The notes below the pieces were generated by a model. It was not told the DNA's origin. It did not search any database and saw nothing but the letters and a program-made list of their open reading frames with translations. 64,000 nucleotides of DNA from assembly GCF_049243985.1 (NCBI RefSeq), contig NC_135386.1, forward strand, positions 10,047,501-10,111,500, written 5' to 3'. Below, in pieces: positions 43,286-55,259 of this stretch (position 1 is its first letter; each line of letters opens with the position of its first letter). Source of the stretch: Paroedura picta (lineage: Eukaryota > Chordata > Lepidosauria > Squamata > Gekkonidae). Both the position numbers and the translations under genes were made by a program.

Positions 43286-44181
43286 GCTAAAACCTTCCAC
43301 CACCACCCCACTGGCCAGGTACCCCCTTCCTCTCCCTCCCATTTTGCCTGCTGACCCATGAATGCCTTCCTAGGTAGACATTGTTTTTTCCTCCTACCCC
43401 TGCTTGGAATGGAAATGCCAGGGGCTGAATGTGCTGGAGGTGAAAGATGTGAACCACAGAGCACCTGTCCTTTTCTCGTAAGGTGCACCATGCTTTCCGC
43501 CATGGAGAAAGGCAGGCCAAACTTTCAACACAGGATATCAAACCAGAAGGGATACTCCCCCTCCCCCAGAACACGCAGAAGGCATTACATCACAACAGGG
43601 ATGGAAACCAAGGGGCATATTTTCTTCCTTCTACAGGAAATGGGTGAAGCCTTGCTGCAAATTATTACTCAGACCTTTTTTTTTGTTGTTATTTCACCGT
43701 GAAGGAAATGTCTCCCGGTAGCACAAGCTATTGCTTTCCTGTTGTTAACAGGATTTCCCCCCCTCCCCCCCCTTTTTTTTTTTTTTGCATATCCAAGAAC
43801 GGACAGGAAGGACAAATATTTGTTCCTGGGAAGCCCAGGGTTTCACCAAATGAAATGGAACCCTGAGCTTCACACACTGGAGGCGTATTAAATTGCATGG
43901 AAACTTTTAATGAAAAAGCAGGCAGGTTGATAATTAATAGGCTGATTCATCTCTGTGGGACCAAAAGTGGAAGGGCGGAAAAGGAAGAGAGAACATACAT
44001 CTGTGAGTTGATACCAAGCGCTGCCAACCTTAACTGACTGCAGAAAATTAGATGCAGAGCTGTTATTTTAGAGAACGGGGCAAATTCCCTAGCAACCGAT
44101 CATGAGCACAGCCCGGTGGGAAATTCTCTGGAACAAGGTGTGCCAAAATGAATTTCACAAACCCCACGGTTCCTTTAATGC
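43286..44181. other. Intergenic, no gene recognised
   Basis: About 0.9 kb with C and T homopolymer runs near 43758-43786. Open frames have no recognisable homology. Confidence 0.5.
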
Positions 44182-44255
44182 AGGGGTGGCCAAACTGTGA
44201 CTCTCCAGAGGTCCGTAAACTACAATGGCCATGAGCCCCTGCCAGTTTTACCGGA
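44182..44255. mobile_element. Half hAT-type MITE
   Basis: Left arm only (caggggtggccaaactgtga ... gccatgagcccctgccagt). Confidence 0.8.
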
Positions 44256-44372
44256 ACAGCACTGCCATTTGTGGAATGCGAAGGGTGGCAATTTCTTCAA
44301 ATCCTACCCCTCATTCACACATACTTTTGCCCCTATGTTGTTCCTGAGATGATGTCAAGGAGGGGATGTGGG

Positions 44373-44916
44373 AAAGTATACGGCACTGGTCAGGCCACAC
44401 CTGGAGTACTGTGTGCAGTTCTGGAGGCCTCACTTCAAGAAGGACGTCGATAAAATTGAAAGGGTACAGAGGAGAGCGACGAGGATGATCTGGGGCCAAG
44501 GGACCAGGCCCTATGAAGATAGGTTGAGGGACTTGGGAATGTTCAGCCTGGAGAAAAGGAGGTTGAGAGGGGACATGATAGCCCTCTTTAAGTATTTGAA
44601 AGGTTGTCACTTGGAGGAGGGCAGGATGCTGTTTCCGTTGGCTGCAGAGGAGAGGACGCGCAGTAATGGGTTTAAACTACAAGTACAACGATATAGGCTA
44701 GATATCAAGGAAAAAATTTTCACAGTCAGAGTAGTTCAGCAGTGGAATAGGCTGCCTAAGGAGGTGGTGAGCTCCCCCTCACCGGCAGTCTTCAAGCAAA
44801 GGTTGGATACACACTTTTCTTGGATGCTTTAGGATGCTCTGGGCTGAATCTGCATTGAGCTAGATGGCCTGTATGGCCCCTTCCAAATCTATGATTCTGT
44901 GATTCTATGATTCTAA
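44373..44916 (+). repeat. CR1 LINE 3' end with intact ORF2 C-terminus
   Basis: The last ~150 codons of CR1 ORF2 are open to the stop at 44830-44832 (LVRPHLEYCVQFWRPHFKKD, LRDLGMFSLEKRRLRGDMIA, QQWNRLPKEVVSSPSPAVFK). An approximately 85-bp 3' UTR and a gattctgtgattctatgat tail follow. It is the least decayed CR1 in the window but is 5'-truncated. Confidence 0.95.
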
Positions 44917-44959
44917 AGCTCTTGCTTTGTGAAGTGTGTAGATCAGCATCTTTTTATCC

Positions 44960-45280
44960 TTTTGACAAGGGAGTAGCTTCTGTGATCATTTTTCAGGCTG
45001 CGAGGAGCCCCGGAAGTGATGTCAGCCACACCTCCTTGCCATGCCCCCGGAAGTGACATCACCACCTGTATTAACAGACCGGCTCAAGGAGGATTGAGTG
45101 GGGGACAGACAGGAGGTGGTTTAAGGCAGAAGTAGGCATGCAGGCACATAATCCACAAAAGAACTCACTCATACTTGGGAGGGGGAGGAATGGAAGCAAC
45201 CTGTTCTCTTGCTCAGGGGTAGTCAACCTGTGGTCCTCCAGATGTCCATGGACAGTGAATGCTGGCAGAGGCTCATGGGC
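44960..45280 (+). repeat. hAT MITE fragments
   Basis: 44960-45130 is a fragment of the long MITE subfamily (ggaagtgatgtcagcc, ggaagtgacatcaccacc). 45216-45280 is the left arm of a palindromic MITE (caggggtagtcaacctgtgg) with a damaged centre. Confidence 0.75.
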
Positions 45281-45389
45281 TTTCCCTGCAGGGCTTTCAA
45301 AAGGAACAATCAGTCATTGACCCCTCTCTATACCGTTACAACCCTATTGGGATGTAAATTACTTTCTGAAACAAAAAACTCTTCCGGGG

Positions 45390-45455
45390 TAGGGTTGTGC
45401 GCTTTGGCTGCCAAAGCTGGAACAGCCGCTTCGGCCGCGGAAGCACACAACCCTA
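45390..45455. mobile_element. Small MITE-like hairpin element
   Basis: 66 bp with 13-bp terminal inverted repeats (tagggttgtgcgc and gcacacaacccta, one mismatch) and a GC-rich centre. A relative with tagggatgtgtgctttg-type ends lies at 49330-49525. Confidence 0.65.
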
Positions 45456-46729
45456 GCTAGGGGAATGGCGTGTGTGAGGATGTGCGGAATGAGGCCGATA
45501 TGCATGGAACCTGAATAAACCAGCAAGGGCTCAGGGTCACCCATAAAACTTCCATGGCACAGTAGTTATTCAAATCTAGCTCTCCGAGATCTTAATCTGA
45601 CACTTAATCACTACGCCATGCCCTGGCTGCAGCATTCCGGGTTGTATATACTTTCTATACTTTACAGGAAAACCATTTATCTTTTGTGGAAACTTGAAAG
45701 AGAACATGAACAGAACTTCACACACACCCCTCCCTTTCCTGCCATAACTCCACTGGCGTTGATTACTGCTAGGAGGGTTTTGTTAGGCAAACAATCATAC
45801 TAGAAGTTAGTAATGATTTAAGGTGACCAGATTTTAACATTGGTAAAGCAGGACACCATTGACTGGGGGGGGGGGGGTTCTTGATTAAAAATTTGGTCTA
45901 TATGGAACGACAAAAATTTTCATAGAACGCAAAAATAGTATTGTAATATATATATATTTTTTAATTTCGACATAAGTACAATTTGCCAGGTGCCCCCAGA
46001 TGTCCCTCCAAAAGTGGGACAATCTGGTCACCTAATAATAATTATAACAGTAGTTGGGCAATTTAATACTCACTTCTGGTCAAAGAGTAAAAACAAAGAC
46101 CTGGAAATGCTACTCCTCAGAGAGAAGAAAACAAGGTCCCTCCTCACAGACACACCCAATCCTTCCCTAAAGTAAACACACGTGCTTAGTCAGCAACTTG
46201 GAAACGTATCACTGTTAGACCGGGGTGTAGGGGGGTGTGGGGGGAGCGATTTTATGGTTACCCCTCCGTACATTTCCACAATCCAACCACATCTGTGGCT
46301 TCTGAACTGTAATATCGCTCTTTCGGTATTCTGCAGTTTGCTATTTTGGGTAGTTGTGGGGTGGAATACTGAAATTCTGCCTGACAATTAGGGAGTCCTT
46401 TTCAGAGTTTGGTTGCGGTTCTTGAGGGCAGTTCTGACTGTAGCAGAACAGCTAGATTCAATCCAGTAGCACCTCAAGAGACCAAAATTATTATTTGGGT
46501 TATGAGAACCAAAAATCAACGTTCCCGTTGTCAGGTACCTGACTGGATACCTGGTATCTGAAGAAGGGAACTTTAACTTTGGGAAGCGTTCTCCCTGGAA
46601 AACTTGTGGGGCATTAAGGTACCATTGGACTTGGATCTAGCTTTTCAGTTTTTGCAATCTTTCTAGAAATTTGCTGCTTCTTTTTTTTCAGTGAACGCCA
46701 GGAAGAAGCTGAACTCTATGGCTTAAAAC
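45456..46729. other. Intergenic; possible repeat remnants
   Basis: A diverged copy of the tgttggtctg-type family may lie at about 46450-46650 (tagattcaatccagtagcac, tggacttggatctagctttt). A G-run is near 45866. No gene supported. Confidence 0.5.
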
Positions 46730-46827
46730 CAGGACTGGCCAAACCATGGTTCTCCTGATGTCCATGGACTACAATTCCCACAAGCTCATGGAAATTGTAG
46801 TCCATAGAGCCAGGTTGGCCACCCCTG
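46730..46827. mobile_element. hAT-type MITE, diverged
   Basis: Ends ccaggactggccaaacc and ggttggccacccctg. Flanking cttaaaac and gtttaaac are compatible with an 8-bp duplication. Confidence 0.75.
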
Positions 46828-48569
46828 GTTTAAACTGTTTCTGTATTCCTGCAGAAACATGGTGTACACTTACCTTTAGCTGAAATTATGAAATAAGGTA
46901 CCTGCCATTCCAAAAGTTGGTAGTCAGTTGTATGAGTAAAGACCTTCTTGAAATGGGAGTTCACCAGCTGCTTTCAAGAAAACGTAACCTGGAGAATGTA
47001 TCTGCTGCGGTCCCGGTCTTTGAAGGACTCCGTTGTGCCCTCTTGGCCATTATATTTTGGAGGAAGTGGTAGCTTTTGAATTCAGTGCCAAGTATAACAA
47101 TCTGGAGGGCACCTACTTTCAGCAATTCAGACAGGGAGAAAAGCCAACCTAGAAATGGTTCCTTGTTGGGCAGGGGGTGGGAAAAATATAACGCCAAATT
47201 CAGTGGCCTGCATTAATGAAAACAGGCAGAAATGCCTCTATTATTGTTGTTGTTGTTGTTGTTGTTGTTGTTCGATTTATTGCCCGCCACTCCCTTGCGG
47301 CTCGTGGCGGGTTACAACAGTATAAAACCCCATAAAACCCATTAATTTAATTTAAGAACCGCTGTTTCATTTCAGCAGATGCGTGCATTTGCATTCTTTC
47401 TGGCCTTCCGCGCTCCCTGACTAGTTTAAACTCACACTGGCTGGATTTTGCGGAATCGAAGGCAGCCGAGAGCCACGGACTTTCCCCAACCCACAAGCTC
47501 TGCCAGCTCTTGCAAGAGAGATTTTGACAGCAGCTGTGGTGGGTCGGAAAGGCAAGCTGCCTCCCGGACCGCTCCGTCTTCCAGGCCACAGTGCGTAGAA
47601 AATGGAATCCGCAAGCTGTTCCAAGCTACCGCCTGGATGAAAGGAAGACAAAACCTGAACAGAGAGCTCCGAGGAACAGCTTTACCCCCACTCCGAGCAC
47701 ACACAGACACACAAACTCTGAGCAGCAGTGGGACGTGGGAGGGAGAAGCCTTGGGAAGGCTCGCCATAGGAAGCCGACACGGATGAATTGACAGGAAGGG
47801 TTTCCTTCTTTCATAATCTGGGACCCACTTTTGTGCTGCGAAAAGGAAACTGGGCTCCTAAGTAATCATAAGGAATTCGGGGCGGGGAGGGGGAGCCTTG
47901 AGAAGGCTTCAAGGCATGACTTCAGCAGGAAATTAGTGGGAAAGGGGAAGGGCGTGGTCTGCCTTTTTTTTTTTTTGACAGGCCCACAAAACGCTTCTGG
48001 GAAAAGCCTGGCAACTGTGCGCAAAAGCAGCTTTTTCAAAATTGCCGTGTCCCGACATTAAGCCGGGCTGTTGGGTGGCATTAAAAATGGGGGAGGGGAC
48101 TGAAGAGGGGGAAAAGGTGCTGCTCCCCCCCGCCAATACACCTCTCCCCCCCCCCCCCGCAGGGTACAGGCACGTGTTTCTGCTCTGCCAGTTTAGTTTT
48201 ATTTATGTATTGGCTAGCAGACAGATTAGGTGAATGTTAAAGCCAGTGCCAAATGCTTACTGTACGATTTGACTTAATATGCAATGGAATAGGGCCTTGT
48301 TGCGGGCACTGATTCTTACAGCAGTGTAACAGGGCCCTCCTGGGACATTTTCCTTGGCACACAGGGTTAGATCTTCACAGCCGAGGCATTGGCGACACTG
48401 CTGGGGCCAGTAGTGCAAGAGAAAGCAATAGGAGTGGCTTATGATTGCCTCCCAGGCCTGCACAGCCACAAGCCAAGGCAAATCCCTGAGATGCATGGTA
48501 ATGCCTTGTCCTTCCTACACACACACCAGTTGTTTGCTAGCACAAGTAAAGGCTCAAGTCACTTGAGTT
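46828..48569. other. Intergenic, no gene recognised
   Basis: About 1.7 kb. A (GTT)n run at 47240-47271 leads into a LINE/SINE 3'-end-like segment (gatttattgcccgccact, cgtggcgggttacaac) also found at 63747. No protein similarity recognised. Confidence 0.5.
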
Positions 48570-49135
48570 GTGCAGCTGGCGTTCTACCATCTTTGCTAGC
48601 GCTCTACCTGTCCCCGGAACACCTAGGCACAGTGATCTGTGTGACCGTCGCCTCCAGGCTGGATTACTGTAACTCGCTCTACACGGGCCTTCCCTTGACC
48701 CTGATCCAGAGATTACAACGGGTCCAAAACGCAGCAGTGCGGGTTCTCACCAGAACACCATGGAGGGCCCACATCCAGCCTGTACTCAGGCAGCTGTATT
48801 GGCTCCCAAATGAATTCCGGATCAAGGTTTTGGTATTCACCTTTAAGGCCATTTGTGGCTTGGGTCCCCACATACTTGAGGGACCACCTGGTTGATTATA
48901 CCCCGCTCCCATAGAGCTCTGTGCTCCACCAATTCCAACTGTTTGGTTGTACTTAGCCATCAAGACATACACTTGGCCTCAACCAGGGCCAGGGCCTTCT
49001 CAGGCCTGGCCCCTGTCTGGTAGAACGAGCTCCCAAGAAGACTTCTGGGACCTTCAGGAGTTTTCGTAGTTCCGAAGGGCCTGCAAAATGGGACTCTTCT
49101 GCCAGGCATTTGGTTGTGGCCAATGACTTATAGAA
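48570..49135 (+). repeat. L2-type LINE ORF2 C-terminal remnant
   Basis: The frame carries ASRLDYCNSLYTGLPLTLIQ, RLQRVQNAAVRVLTRTPWRA and HIQPVLRQLYWLPNEFRIKV, then a frameshifted continuation with L-A-S-T-R-A-R-A-F near 48976. These are typical of the L2 reverse transcriptase C-terminus. It is 5'-truncated with stops and frameshifts. Confidence 0.9.
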
Positions 49136-49329
49136 CAACAATGAACTGGCCCCCTCCCACAAGAGCCCCCAAGAGCCTTGAATAAATGGGATATGTGCAG
49201 AGAACGCAACATCGACAAGCAAGCTTTACGAGTACTTTCAGAATCCTATGTATTTTATAATTTTATAATCTTCTGTTTTAACTGTCATTGATTTGTGTTT
49301 TTAAGGTAGTGGTATGTTGTAATAGTGAT
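49136..49329. other. L2 3' UTR-like sequence
   Basis: AT-rich continuation of the L2 remnant. No feature of its own. Confidence 0.4.
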
Positions 49330-49525
49330 TTGCGCTTCGGCTCAGCCGCCCCGGCGATGACCAAGGCCTGAAGCGGCACGTAGGAGGCCAGCACCACGGC
49401 ACGGAGAGGAGGGAGGGCAGCGCCGTCCCTCCTCTCCGCGCCGTGGTGCTGGCCTCCTACGCGCCGCCTCCGACTTCGGTGATCGCCGAGGTGCCGAGCT
49501 GAGTCAAAGCACACATCCCTAGTTG
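49330..49525. mobile_element. GC-rich inverted-repeat element
   Basis: Core palindrome 49380-49460: gtaggaggccagcaccacgg is mirrored by ccgtggtgctggcctcctac around a roughly 10-nt loop. Outer ends are degenerate (left gatttgcgcttcggctca, right tgagtcaaagcacacatccc). A MITE-like foldback inside L2 3' sequence. Confidence 0.75.
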
Positions 49526-49657
49526 TAAAGTACCCCAAATGAGTATCCGGGAGGGATAGGTATATAAATCCAAGCAATAAATAAACATTAAAATTTAAAG
49601 GTAGATTTAGTTAGGTTGCAAATGCCGTCTCTCCAGAACCTATCTGAGGTAGCTCAG

Positions 49658-50246
49658 AATGAAGAGGAGGAGGAGGAGGAGGAGGAGAAGAGTTGGTTTT
49701 TATATGCCGCTTTTCTCTACCCGAAAGAAGCTCAAAGCGGCTTACAGTTGCCTTCCTTTTCCTCTCCTCACCACAGATGTCCTGTGATGGAGGAGAGGCT
49801 GAGAGAGCCCTGATATTACTGCTTGGTCAAAACAGAAGAAGAAGAGTTGGTTCTTGTATGCCACTTTTCTCTACTGGAGGAGTCCCAAAGCGGCTTACAA
49901 TCACCTTCCCTTTCCTCTCCCCACAACAGACACCCTGTGAGGTGGGTGAGGCTGAGAGAGCCCTGATATTACTGAAGAAGATTTAGTTCTTATATGCCGC
50001 TTTTCTCTCCCCAAAGGAGTCTCAAAGTTGCTTACATTCACCTTCCCTTTCCTCTCCCCACAACAGACACCCTGTGAGGTGGGTGAGGCTGAGAGAGCCC
50101 TGATTTCACTGCTTGGTCATAACAGCTCTCAGTCTGTGGTGAGCCCGAGGTCACCCAGCTGGCTGCATGTGGGGGAGTGCAGAATCAAACCTGGCTTGCC
50201 ATATTAGAAGTCCGCACTCCTAACCACTACACCAAACTGGCTCTCA
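49658..50246 (-). repeat. Multimeric (TTC)n-tail SINE with head
   Basis: Minus strand. The outermost tail (GGA-rich) is at 49658-49690. Unit junctions are at about 49834 (tgatattactgcttggtcaa, then AAC and GAA tail) and about 49974 (ctgatattactgaagaag). The last unit includes the full tRNA-like head (taaccactacaccaaactgg) to 50246. Confidence 0.9.
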
Positions 50247-50930
50247 ACCAGACTGTTGCATCTGGCTCAGAATCAGGACTACAAAGGCTGCCTCTCCCAT
50301 CCTAGACAGACACGTCAAAAAATGCGATATGCCAAGGAGGCCCAAAGTGTAATTATAATTTTGCCACATCTCTGTGGCACAAGCTGAGTGAAGAGCTTCC
50401 TAACCACCACCAGCCTGACTGTACATGATTTGGAAGGGGACGCTGGAGGGCAGCTGGCAAAACTACTTAGGAGGGGAGAACTATTTGGATTTTTTTTTTG
50501 CCTGATAATTGAAATCAAGCATGAGGAGGAAGTGAGAGCTACTCGCCATGAGGTTGCCAGGCCAGGCCGAGCCAGGCCTGACTGTTTGTGGTTTGAATTT
50601 TAAGCCAAGGTCTCCTCCCAAGGAGAGCACTGGAACAAAAGGAACAAAAGTTTTAAATGGAGACATGTTTACGGCTGCAGCTGTTTGCAGGAGCCCGCTT
50701 CAGACTGAATACCGCGGAGCTCCAATATGGGAAAGGCAGACAAAGGAACCACTTGTTTCTTGAAATATTAAAACAAAAGGTTAAAAGTTCCAGAAGGTTC
50801 CAGACTTTCCAAGGTAACCATAGAATTGATCCAGGCCTCTTTTGGGGGAAGACAGAGGGACATCTAACTTAATTTGTTAAACTGATGGCCTTGGATGCAA
50901 GCTGGCCAGCACTAGATTAGGTGATGTAAA
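50247..50930. other. No gene recognised
   Basis: Unique-looking intergenic sequence. Confidence 0.5.
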
Positions 50931-51210
50931 AAGGTAAAGGTATCCCCTGTGCAAGCACCGGGTCATGTCTGACCCTTCGGGTGACGCCCTCTAGCGTTTT
51001 CATGGCAGACTCAATACGGGGTGGTTTGCCAGTGCCTTCCCCAGTCATTGCCGTTTTATCCCCCAGCAAGCTGGGTACTCATTTGACCAACCTTGGAAGG
51101 ATGGAAGGCTGAGTCAACCTTGAGCCGGCTGCTGAGATCGAACTCCCAGCCTCATGGTCAGAGCTTCAGACTGCATGTCTGCTGCCTTACCACTGCACCA
51201 CAAGAGGCTG
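50931..51210 (-). repeat. Sauria-SINE-like SINE, full length
   Basis: Minus-strand copy from the aaggtaaaggtatcccctgt tail to the ccacaagaggct head. No clear target duplication found. Confidence 0.92.
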
Positions 51211-52599
51211 TAGACAAGCCCAAATTCTACCACCACTCCTATGTATAATGCGAGAGTTTTCTGTTTCTCTCAAGGCATTCAGCTTTTTCCCAAAATTTGG
51301 GTTCAGTTGTGGTCACCCTCTTCTCACGATAAATTAAAAAACCTCCCTGTTTAGACACTTTAGTTGCACTTTAACAATCTAGATCAACAAAACAGGAACT
51401 ATTTGGAAGAGAGAGTTCGTTTTGTTGAGCATTTGTTTCCAAACCTAATTTATCAATCTGCAAATTTCCCTTTGCTCTCATTTTATTGTCAAACAAGGAG
51501 TCAACGCTTCGCCTTTCACTTTCTCTTTGAGGGAGCCCTTCAGTGTCTCTCTCAGATTTGGTTCCATTTATCCTTTATTACAAAAAGCTATTGCCAAATT
51601 GCAAAACACGTCACTGATTGTGATATTTACTTTCCCCACTTCCCTTGAAAGCCGAGACACAAATCTGCTCAACGCGGGGTCATATTAACTGTGTACGGAA
51701 GCTCCAATTTAGGAAGGAGGAACTAGCAGCTTGGAGTAGTCCTGAGTTATTTCGCAATAACGGAAGATGCTGTTTCCATGCACCCATTATTTTTAAATGT
51801 CAAAACAAATTAATCACAAGTGACTGAAAGATGGAAGTGCCTAAGGTAGCAAATCCCAACTTGTATGTCATAACTGAACTGAGCAATAACTCAGTTCTGC
51901 TATGAGCAATACATTTTAAGACTCCTGTAATCCAGGAGGCTTTCAGCTGTATCTCTGTATGGTTTACTGTTCTGGCTTTGCTTCTTTCCAGTGGAGAGTG
52001 GCTGTTTTTGTCACAGTCCTTGTTTGGATGCAGTTGACCAGTCAATCAGTCCCGGTGCAAAGGCAGAGCAGAATTACCTGTCCTCAGGTGAGACCTGCCC
52101 AGAACAGATTTATGCAGGAATGTGGGAGGTGTTCTCATTTTAGGGCAGGAAATTTGTATAAAAATTAAACCTGTTCAGATATAAGAGCGAAGTATGTCTC
52201 CAATTTTAATTTAGGGGAAACGGTATCTTCCAGCTGAAAGTTTGCCTTCCCTGCATGTCAGGGAAGCTAGGCTAGAATCTCTCATCACCATGCTAATTTT
52301 CTTGCAGCAGGGATTGGTGGGGGGGGGGGGTTGGGGGGAAGGGGGTACTTGTTTGTCTGGGGGATTTTATCATCTGAGTTCTCGCTCACAGTCTGAATTG
52401 AGAGAGACCAGAAAGACGAATAATTTCAATGGGAAGTAGATAAGAATGCCTTATACATAATCAGGCCCTCCAAGTTCTCAAGCTGCTGAAAGATCTTTTA
52501 ACTGGGGATGCTGGGGATTATACCTGGGACCTTCTGTATGCCAAGATGGTGCTCTGCCACTGAGTCATAGCCCCTCCCTAAATTAAAATAGTTCACATT
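51211..52599. other. Intergenic, no gene recognised
   Basis: About 1.4 kb of AT-rich sequence. A possible SINE-head-like motif (accttctgtatgccaagatg...ctgccactgagtcatagccc) lies at 52528-52575. No coding similarity. Confidence 0.5.
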
Positions 52600-52968
52600 A
52601 AGCAGGCTGTAAGTCTTCTGGTAGACTCTTGCGAGTCCCTTGGACTGCAAGGCGAACAAACCGATCAGTCTTAGAGGAGATCAGCCCGGACTGCTCCTTA
52701 GAAGGCCAGATCCTGAAGATGAAGCTCAAATACTTTGGCCACCTCATGAGAAGGAAGGACTCCCTGGAGAAGAACCTAATGCTGGGAGCAATCGAGGGCA
52801 AAAGAAGAAGGGGACGACAGAGAATGAGGCAGCTGGATGGAGTCACTGAAGCAGTGGGTGTGAATTTAAATGGACTCCGGGGAATGGTAGAGGACAGGAA
52901 GGCCTGGAGAATCATTGTCCATGGGGTCGTGATGGGTCGGACACGGCTTTGCAACTAACAACAACAAG
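52600..52968 (+). repeat. BovB (RTE) LINE 3' end
   Basis: Encodes the BovB ORF2 C-terminus: KLKYFGHLMRRKDSLEKNLM, IEGKRRRGRQRMRQLDGVTE, EDRKAWRIIVHGV and a GRTRLCN stop, followed by an aacaacaacaa tail at 52957-52967. The last 109 codons are open. It is 5'-truncated. Confidence 0.95.
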
Positions 52969-53729
52969 TCTTCTGGTGTAAAATCAGCCATGGTGGCATA
53001 CCTTTCACAATTCACAATGTAACAAGGCAGCAATTCCGTGAAGCTAGGCACTGCAGAAGTGGTCCCCAGCATCTCCAGTTAAAGATCTCAAGTTCCAGGA
53101 CAGGGAGAGATCTCTGCCTGGAAACTGACAGAGACTGATATGATCCTGTTGGGCTTAAAGGGCCAGTACTGTGACTCACTGAAAGCAGCCCCAGATGTTT
53201 ATCCAAGGACTTCAGTGCCTTGGCTTCATTTTACCACTGCATAGGTTAGGGCTGACATTTTCAAAACTAAACAGCACGTTATTAATAGTAACTGGGCTAC
53301 TGGGGGGAGACGGGGCAGAATCCTCAAAACGTTTCACTCAGAGGCATTTCTCAGCAAATAAAACGTCGGGCAAAACCGACAAGGGTCCCTAAAGAAATGG
53401 CTTTGGCCTAAGAGGTTCGTGTGTTCTCTAAGGAGAAAGAGAAACAAGCCAGAACTTACAAAACTGACACTAAGCATTTAAAATAAAAAAGGAAATTGCA
53501 GGAAGCAGTTCCGGAGAGCTGGCTATCAGACGAGGAACCAGGAAATTCAAAGCAAAGACTCAGCACTCCGGAGCTGACTACATGCCTAAATATAGTCTTC
53601 CATAGCATATGGTATGCCCTCCCAAAAATCCATTTTTAGTGCCTACAAGTACACTAGCAGGCAATGCAGCAATTCAGACTTTGCATTCTCTCTATTGAAG
53701 CAACTAGCTCTACAGGCTATAGTCCAAAT
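52969..53729. other. No gene recognised
   Basis: Unique-looking intergenic sequence. Confidence 0.5.
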
Positions 53730-53865
53730 CAGGGGTAGTCAACCTGTGGTCCTCCAGATGTTCATGGACTATAATTCCCATGAGCCCCTGCCAGCATTCG
53801 CTGGCAGGGGCTCGTGGGGATTGTAGTCCATGAACATCTGGAGGACCACAGGTTGACTACCCCTG
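53730..53865. mobile_element. Palindromic hAT-type MITE
   Basis: Complete palindrome, caggggtagtcaacctg to ggttgactacccctg. Flanks gtccaaat and gttcaaat match at 7 of 8. Confidence 0.93.
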
Positions 53866-53904
53866 GTTCAAATCAATCTTTTTAAAAATGTTGACCATAA
53901 AGGA

Positions 53905-54400
53905 GCCTCTGAAATAATTTTTCAGGCTTCGAGGAGACCAGGAAGGGGTGTTACTCGATAGACGTGGCCATCGACCAGTAAGACTCCAGCATAACGTAAG
54001 AAAGAAAGCAAAAAAAAAAAAAAAAAGCCAATTAAAATTCTGGAATAACACTTCTCTTCTAAGTAAATACCGAGCACAACATCATAGGTATAAAAACAAT
54101 ATCCTAATTGTAAGAACAAAAGTAAGAAACCCAATGCAACGTAAGTATAAAGAGACATCATCAGCTAGTACACATTAACTGTTTCGTATTATTTAGAAGT
54201 GATTTCCATTTATAGATCACCTCCCTGCCACGCACTCCGGAAGGGACATGTCACCGGAAGTGACATCACCGCCCACGTTAACAGGCAGGCTCGAGGAGGA
54301 CTGAAGTGACATGTCACCGGAAGTGACATCACCGCCCACGTTAACAGGCAGGCTCGAGGAGGACTGAGATGGGAGAGGCAGGAGGGAGTTTAAAACGGAA
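53905..54400 (+). repeat. Fragmented long hAT MITE with 63-bp tandem duplication
   Basis: The pieces tttttcaggcttcgaggaga and ccggaagtgacatcaccgcc belong to the long MITE subfamily. The segment starting gacatgtcaccggaag is repeated at 54245 and 54308 (63-bp spacing) with near identity. About 54000-54180 is AT-rich and unassigned. Confidence 0.75.
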
Positions 54401-54619
54401 ACAGGTATGCAGGCTCTGCCCCCTCCCAGGTGCAGACACCATGAGAGGGGAGGGGGAGCAGGTTCAGCAGCCAGTTCCCTGGGCTGTGGCTGAGTCCATT
54501 AAGGCAGAAGGGGGAAGGCCACAATCCCCTGGTTGGGAATGCCTGGTCCAAATGCTGTTGAATGGTTTCAGTGAAATGACAGATTCCTAATGGCTCAGGA
54601 TTGCCTCTGAAAATGACAG

Positions 54620-54726
54620 CCCAGAGATTACAGAATCACAGAATCATAGAGTTGGAAGGGGCCACACAGGCCATCTAGTCCAACCCCCTGCTCAACGCAG
54701 GATCAGCCCTAAGCATCCTAAAGATT
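54620..54726 (-). repeat. CR1 terminus
   Basis: Minus-strand CR1 3' end with two tail octamers (gagttggaaggggccacaca ... gatcagccctaagcatccta). Confidence 0.92.
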
Positions 54727-54811
54727 CTCCTCCTCTGATGACAGTACCTCAATTAACATACTCTGAATGTTCAGGGCACTAGCACATGTTTCTGCACTCC
54801 TCCCCCTCACA

Positions 54812-54878
54812 GCTGGCAGGGGCTCATGGGAATTGTAGTCCATGGACATCTGGAGGGCCGCAGTTTGAATACCCCTGG
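54812..54878. mobile_element. Half palindromic hAT MITE
   Basis: Right arm only (gctggcaggggctcatggga ... gcagtttgaatacccctg). Confidence 0.85.
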
Positions 54879-55259
54879 CCTAAGGGATGGCGGAGGATAG
54901 AGTTTTCAGGGCAGCTTTGTGTCCATGCGAATATACAGCGCTGCCTTATGACTTTCAAGGGCCCAAGGCACTTTTGCTTTCGTGGGCCCCTCCCACCAAC
55001 GGTATCAATATTAAAAATTATTTCTGATATAACTTGAAATACTTAAATTGTTTTTTCATTCAATTCTCCTATCTTTAAAATATCCTCTTGGGCCCTAAAA
55101 AGTATCAGGTGCCCTGCCAAGATTTGACACAGGGGTACAGTTTTCAGATTCCTGATAATACACTTCCACCCCTATGAAGCAGCTTTCAGACATCGGCCAA
55201 GACCCAAGATGAGTAAGCTTATCTTAGGAAAACTGCTGTCACTTGGCCAAGCAGGTCTC

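Noticed and set aside
48389-48895. 168-codon open frame as a host gene
   Set aside because: Its second half is clearly the L2 reverse-transcriptase C-terminus and the first half is chance.
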